Shown here piece by piece: positions 4,168-7,024 of a stretch of DNA of 7,024 nt. Source of the stretch: Bryobacterales bacterium. GTDB lineage: Bacteria > Acidobacteriota > Terriglobia > Bryobacterales > Bryobacteraceae. The translations under genes and the position numbers were made by a program. The stretch covers positions 18,023 through 25,046 of the forward strand of contig PKZC01000278.1 of the NCBI GenBank assembly GCA_003132905.1, in the 5' to 3' direction. The notes beneath the pieces were generated by a model, which saw nothing but the letters and a program-made list of their open reading frames with translations, was not told the origin of the DNA and did no database searches. Position 1 is the stretch's first letter, and every line of letters begins with the position of its first letter.

Positions 4168-5004
4168 ATGCGAAGCTTCTTGGCGCTCGCCTCGCTCATC
4201 CTCAGTTTGCCCGCTGTCTCGATTGTGTTGGGGCAAGAGACGGCCAAACCGGCGAAGCTGCCCGTTCCCCGTACCGCTGACGGAAAGCCCGACCTGTCGG
4301 GAGTCTGGCAAGGCGGAGGCGCGAGCGGTCTGGCCTTCGCCGTGGGATCTGAGAACGCCAAAGCCGCACGCCCCGACGACCCAGTGGTGGCAAAGGCGCC
4401 GGCCGCCGTGGTGCCCAGCCGTTTTGTGCCGCCCTACCAGGATTGGATGCTGCCGAAGCTGAGGGAAATTCGCGATCGAAGAAACATCGACGATCCCAGC
4501 GCCCGTTGCCTGCTGGTGGGGGTGCCGCGTATCACGAATGAACCGCTTCCCATCAAGATCATCCAGACTAAGGACGAAATCACGTTTCTGTACGAAACAT
4601 TTCATGCCTTCCGCGTGATTCCTACCGATGGCCGCAAGCATCCTGACGACATCGATCCATCCTTCATGGGCGATTCGGTGGCCCACTGGGAAGGCGACAC
4701 GCTGGTGGTGGATGTGGTCGGGTTCAACGATAAAACCTGGGTGGGCGTGGGTGGCGCGACGCTGCACACCGAAGCGCTGCACGTGATTGAACGGTATACG
4801 CGCGTGGATTACGACACCATCAATTATGAAGTGACCATCGAAGACCCCAAGGCGTTTACAAAGGTCTGGAGTCCGCCGCCATCGTTCCTTTCGCTGCGTG
4901 CAGGCGAACGTCTGCACGAATACGAGTGCATCGAAAATAATGAGGACATCGTGCGTTTTGAGCAGCTGTTGAAGGACGAATCCTTGTTCCGGCGCAAGCC
5001 GTAG
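4168..5004 (+). CDS. Secreted uncharacterised protein of the PRTADGKPDLSGVW family
   Basis: The 278-residue product has a signal peptide (about 1-22, MRSFLALASLILSLPAVSIV then LGQ) and then the signature PRTADGKPDLSGVWQ (34-48). Other blocks that I associate with this widespread but functionally unassigned secreted family are visible: DDPSARCLLVGVPR (108-121, Cys114), HAFR (146-149), DGRKHPDD (154-161), a long conserved block 167-189 with MGDS, HWEGDTLVVD and GFND, LHTEALHVIERYTR (199-212), TIEDPKAFTK (223-232) and ECIENNED (253-260, Cys254). The sheet-rich, tryptophan-bearing pattern suggests a compact beta-barrel or sandwich. Cys114 and Cys254 could form a disulphide (inference). Many relatives occur in Acidobacteriota and proteobacteria, from memory. 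No reaction is known to me. ATG 4168 is preferred over the out-of-frame ATG 4163 because only it reads into the signal peptide. Confidence 0.85.
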   Translation: MRSFLALASLILSLPAVSIVLGQETAKPAKLPVPRTADGKPDLSGVWQGGGASGLAFAVGSENAKAARPDDPVVAKAPAAVVPSRFVPPYQDWMLPKLREIRDRRNIDDPSARCLLVGVPRITNEPLPIKIIQTKDEITFLYETFHAFRVIPTDGRKHPDDIDPSFMGDSVAHWEGDTLVVDVVGFNDKTWVGVGGATLHTEALHVIERYTRVDYDTINYEVTIEDPKAFTKVWSPPPSFLSLRAGERLHEYECIENNEDIVRFEQLLKDESLFRRKP

Positions 5005-5006
5005 GC

Positions 5007-5013
5007 GGAGAGG
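5007..5013 (+). promoter_or_regulatory. Ribosome binding site deciding the NTF2-like gene start
   Basis: GGAGAGG lies 6 nt before ATG 5020 and directly after the TAG (5002-5004) of the previous gene. It supports ATG 5020 rather than the in-frame TTG at 5017. Confidence 0.65.
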
Positions 5014-5019
5014 CATTTG

Positions 5020-5574
5020 ATGCGAAGGTTGAATCTATTGGTTTTGGTCGCTGTTTTGACCTTGGGCCGTGGTCAAGGCGCCGATCCGAAAGTGAAGCCA
5101 CTCACGGCGCTGGATTACATCGAAATCCAGCAGTTGAATTACAGGTATGCGTTCGCTTTGGACAATTGTTCAAACCACGGCGAGGATTATGCCAACCTCT
5201 ACACCGATGACGGCCTGTTCGTTGTGGGATTGAACGGCATAGAATACAAGGGCCACGCCAAGCTGGTGGAAGCGGCAGGCGGCCCTACGTGTGCCCGCGT
5301 GAAGCAGCCGCATCAAACGCACACTATCGAAAATCTGGTAATTGAAGCGTCGCCGGAAGGCGCTACCGGCAAGTCGTACTTGGTCTACCCAGGCGATCAG
5401 GGCAAGCGCGGCGACGCCGATTTCGATGGGCACGTGGGCGGATATCAGGATGTCTACGTCAAGACTCCGAAGGGCTGGCGGTTCAAATCGCGCGTGCATG
5501 TATTTCCACCACAGATTCCGGGCGACTACAAAGGCATCCCGAACACCAAGCTAGAGGCCGGCGGCGATAAGTAG
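5020..5574 (+). CDS. Secreted SnoaL/NTF2-like (SnoaL_4-type) protein
   Basis: The 184-residue product begins with a signal peptide (about 1-21, MRRLNLLVLVAVLTLGRGQG). A single NTF2-like alpha+beta barrel follows: a first helix LDYIEIQQLNYRYAFALDN (31-49), then a loop and strand with YTDDGLFVVG (61-70), HQTHTIENLVIE (98-109), a strand around SYLVYP (119-124), and GGYQDVYVKTPKGWRFKSR (140-158). This is the usual order for the SnoaL_4 group, which includes ring cyclases, dehydratases and many uncharacterised proteins. His98 and His101 sit where polar pocket residues often occur, but no catalytic set can be assigned. Export is unusual for this fold and fits the other secreted products upstream. 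The gap from the previous stop is only 15 nt, so co-transcription is likely. Confidence 0.82.
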   Translation: MRRLNLLVLVAVLTLGRGQGADPKVKPLTALDYIEIQQLNYRYAFALDNCSNHGEDYANLYTDDGLFVVGLNGIEYKGHAKLVEAAGGPTCARVKQPHQTHTIENLVIEASPEGATGKSYLVYPGDQGKRGDADFDGHVGGYQDVYVKTPKGWRFKSRVHVFPPQIPGDYKGIPNTKLEAGGDK

Positions 5575-5575
5575 C

Positions 5576-5596
5576 TAAAATGGGGTTTCTCCCCAT
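5576..5596 (+). promoter_or_regulatory. Inverted repeat and -10-like box at the nadE start
   Basis: ATGGGG (5580-5585) and CCCCAT (5591-5596) form a perfect 6-bp inverted repeat with a 5-nt loop (TTTCT), and the right arm includes the AT of the nadE ATG. TAAAAT (5576-5581), a -10-like hexamer, overlaps the left arm. No Shine-Dalgarno sequence is present. As RNA the hairpin would hide the start codon; as DNA it could be an operator. There is no T-run after it, so it is not a terminator for the upstream genes. Confidence 0.4.
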
Positions 5597-7024
5597 GAAG
5601 ATCGCCCTGGCACAAACCAACAGCACGGTCGGCGATCTTTGCGGCAATGCCGAGCGGATCCTTGCATTCGCGCGGCGAGCGGCGGACGGCGGCGCGACCG
5701 TAGTAGTTTTTCCGGAGCTTTCGCTCACCGGATATCCGCCGCGCGATCTTCTGGAAAAGGAAAGCTTCCTGGATCGCACCGAGCAGCATCTGGAGCGGCT
5801 GGCCGCCGACGCCGCGCCGCTGAACATCAGCATCATTTGTGGAACGGTAACACGCACCGGCGCTCCCACCGGCCTGCCCATTTACAACAGCGCTGCCGTG
5901 CTCGAAGGCGGACGCATTACGTTCCGCCAGCATAAAATGCTGCTGCCCACCTACGACGTCTTCGACGAGGCGCGCTATTTCCAGCCGGCGGAGCATCAAT
6001 CGCCGCTCGCGCTAGGGGACGCCCTATCGGCCCTGACGATTTGTGAAGACATCTGGAACGACAAGCAGTATTGGGAGCGCCGGCGATACAGCCGCGATCC
6101 AGTGGAAGAGCTGGCATCGGCAGGCGCGCGTATTCTGATCAGCATCAATGCTTCGCCCTATCACATGGGCAAGCGTGCGCAGCGGAACGAAATCTTTGCT
6201 GCTACGGCGCGGCATTTTCGCGTCCCGATCGTGTATGTGAACCAGGTGGGCGGGAACGATCAGCTGCTTTTTGACGGAACCAGCTTCGCCATGAATCCGG
6301 AAGGCGAAGTCATCGCGTGCGCAGCCTCGTTTGAAGAAGACCTGGTGATGGTTGACACCGATAAGTTGACGGGCGATCGCCACGACAATTATTCGGACGA
6401 ATGCGAAGCCGTTTATCAGGCCTTGGCCATGGGAACGCGCGACTATATTCGCAAGTGCGGATTCGAGCGCGTGATCATCGCGCTGAGCGGCGGTATCGAC
6501 TCGGCGCTCACCGCGGCAATTGCAGTAGATGCCGTAGGCAAGGAAAACGTAATCGGAGTGGGCATGCCCGGCCCTTATTCGTCGGGCCACAGCGTCACCG
6601 ACGCGCGCGATTTGGCGCAGCACCTTGGCATCCGATTCGAGCTAATTCCGATTACAGACGAATACGGCGTGTTTCTCAAAGTGCTGCAGCCGCTGTTCGA
6701 CGGAACAGCCATTGGGGTGACGGAAGAGAACCTGCAATCGCGCCTGCGCGGCGTCACCATGATGGCGCTCTCTAACAAGTGGGGCGCGCTGCTATTGACC
6801 ACCGGCAACAAGAGCGAACTGGCCGTGGGATATTGCACGCTCTATGGCGATATGTGCGGCGGACTGGCTGTCATCAGCGACGTGCCGAAAACACTGGTGT
6901 ATTCGCTCGCGCGAGTGGCCAACCAGCGCCACGGGAACGCGATTCCGGAGAACACGTTTACCAAGCCACCCTCGGCCGAGCTGCGTCCGGATCAAAAGGA
7001 TACCGATTCGCTGCCGCCCTACGA
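5595..7024 (+). CDS. nadE: Glutamine-dependent NAD+ synthetase, 3' end beyond the window
   Basis: The enzyme makes NAD+ from deamido-NAD+ with ATP, using ammonia released from glutamine; it is cytosolic and is the last step of NAD+ biosynthesis. The 476 residues seen contain both domains. The N-terminal nitrilase-type glutaminase (1 to about 260) has the triad Glu41 (PELSLTGYPP), Lys114 (HKMLLPTYDVFDE) and Cys150 (TICEDIW). The synthetase domain has the ATP-binding P-loop SGGIDS (298-303), QSRLRG (381-386), TGNKSE (403-408) and GYCTLYGDMCGG. Members of this class usually have about 540-560 residues, so some 60-90 are cut off by the window edge. The start at ATG 5595 gives the typical MKIALAQTN...VGD beginning; an in-frame ATG at 5580 would add five residues (MGFLP) and cannot be excluded. 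There is no Shine-Dalgarno sequence. It follows the NTF2-like gene by 20 nt, but its role is housekeeping. Confidence 0.95.
   Translation, partial: MKIALAQTNSTVGDLCGNAERILAFARRAADGGATVVVFPELSLTGYPPRDLLEKESFLDRTEQHLERLAADAAPLNISIICGTVTRTGAPTGLPIYNSAAVLEGGRITFRQHKMLLPTYDVFDEARYFQPAEHQSPLALGDALSALTICEDIWNDKQYWERRRYSRDPVEELASAGARILISINASPYHMGKRAQRNEIFAATARHFRVPIVYVNQVGGNDQLLFDGTSFAMNPEGEVIACAASFEEDLVMVDTDKLTGDRHDNYSDECEAVYQALAMGTRDYIRKCGFERVIIALSGGIDSALTAAIAVDAVGKENVIGVGMPGPYSSGHSVTDARDLAQHLGIRFELIPITDEYGVFLKVLQPLFDGTAIGVTEENLQSRLRGVTMMALSNKWGALLLTTGNKSELAVGYCTLYGDMCGGLAVISDVPKTLVYSLARVANQRHGNAIPENTFTKPPSAELRPDQKDTDSLPPY

Noticed and set aside
3604..4410. Shared 13-nt string AAGGCGCCGGCCG in the M20 and following genes
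   Set aside because: Both copies are inside coding sequence and rich in GC-preferred Ala codons; chance is the simplest explanation.
4135..5016. 293-codon minus-strand ORF
   Set aside because: It mirrors the PRTADGKPDLSGVW-family gene, whose conserved blocks and signal peptide are clear; the antisense product looks unpatterned.

Overview
The window reads as part of a chromosome from a GC-rich, soil-type bacterium. Gene content points to Acidobacteriota, perhaps the Bryobacterales/Solibacter group: a cytochrome c domain fused to a PHM-like copper monooxygenase, a secreted family with the PRTADGKPDLSGVW signature, and an NTF2-like secreted protein, all closely packed. This placement rests on recognised protein families only and has not been tested by a search.

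Left edge (1-331, minus strand): the first 110 codons of a periplasmic-binding-protein-fold (NMT1/THI5/SsuA-like) gene that runs off the window. It has a strong Shine-Dalgarno sequence but no signal peptide.

Middle island (about 396-1316): sampled lines are about 50-58% GC, against about 60-70% in the genes to the right. It holds only small plus-strand ORFs: a 56-residue two-CxxC zinc-ribbon protein, a 66-residue hypothetical protein and a small, possibly frameshifted hypothetical gene. There is also a hairpin. The island is bracketed by an inverted repeat pair: a 19-nt core with 18 identities (411-429 and 1283-1301), extendable to 34 nt with 28 identities. It may be the relic of a non-autonomous mobile element or cassette. 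The right repeat overlaps the -35 box of a near-consensus promoter for the next gene.

Right block (1379-7024, all plus strand, gaps of 15-37 nt): secreted cytochrome c/PHM-like copper protein, secreted M20 metallopeptidase, secreted uncharacterised protein, secreted SnoaL/NTF2-like protein, and glutamine-dependent NAD+ synthetase (nadE, cut by the right edge). The first four appear to be exported, so they may form a periplasmic oxidation/hydrolysis set; nadE is cytosolic and may only be a neighbour.

Two start types alternate. The genes at 1379 and 5020 have clear Shine-Dalgarno sequences. Those at 446, 2748 and 4168 have none, but each has a -10-like hexamer ending exactly 6 nt before the ATG, as expected for leaderless mRNAs. 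The 2748 and 4168 genes also share a 43-nt block (34 identities) covering this upstream motif and the start of the signal peptide. No tRNA, rRNA, CRISPR array or transposase gene was seen.
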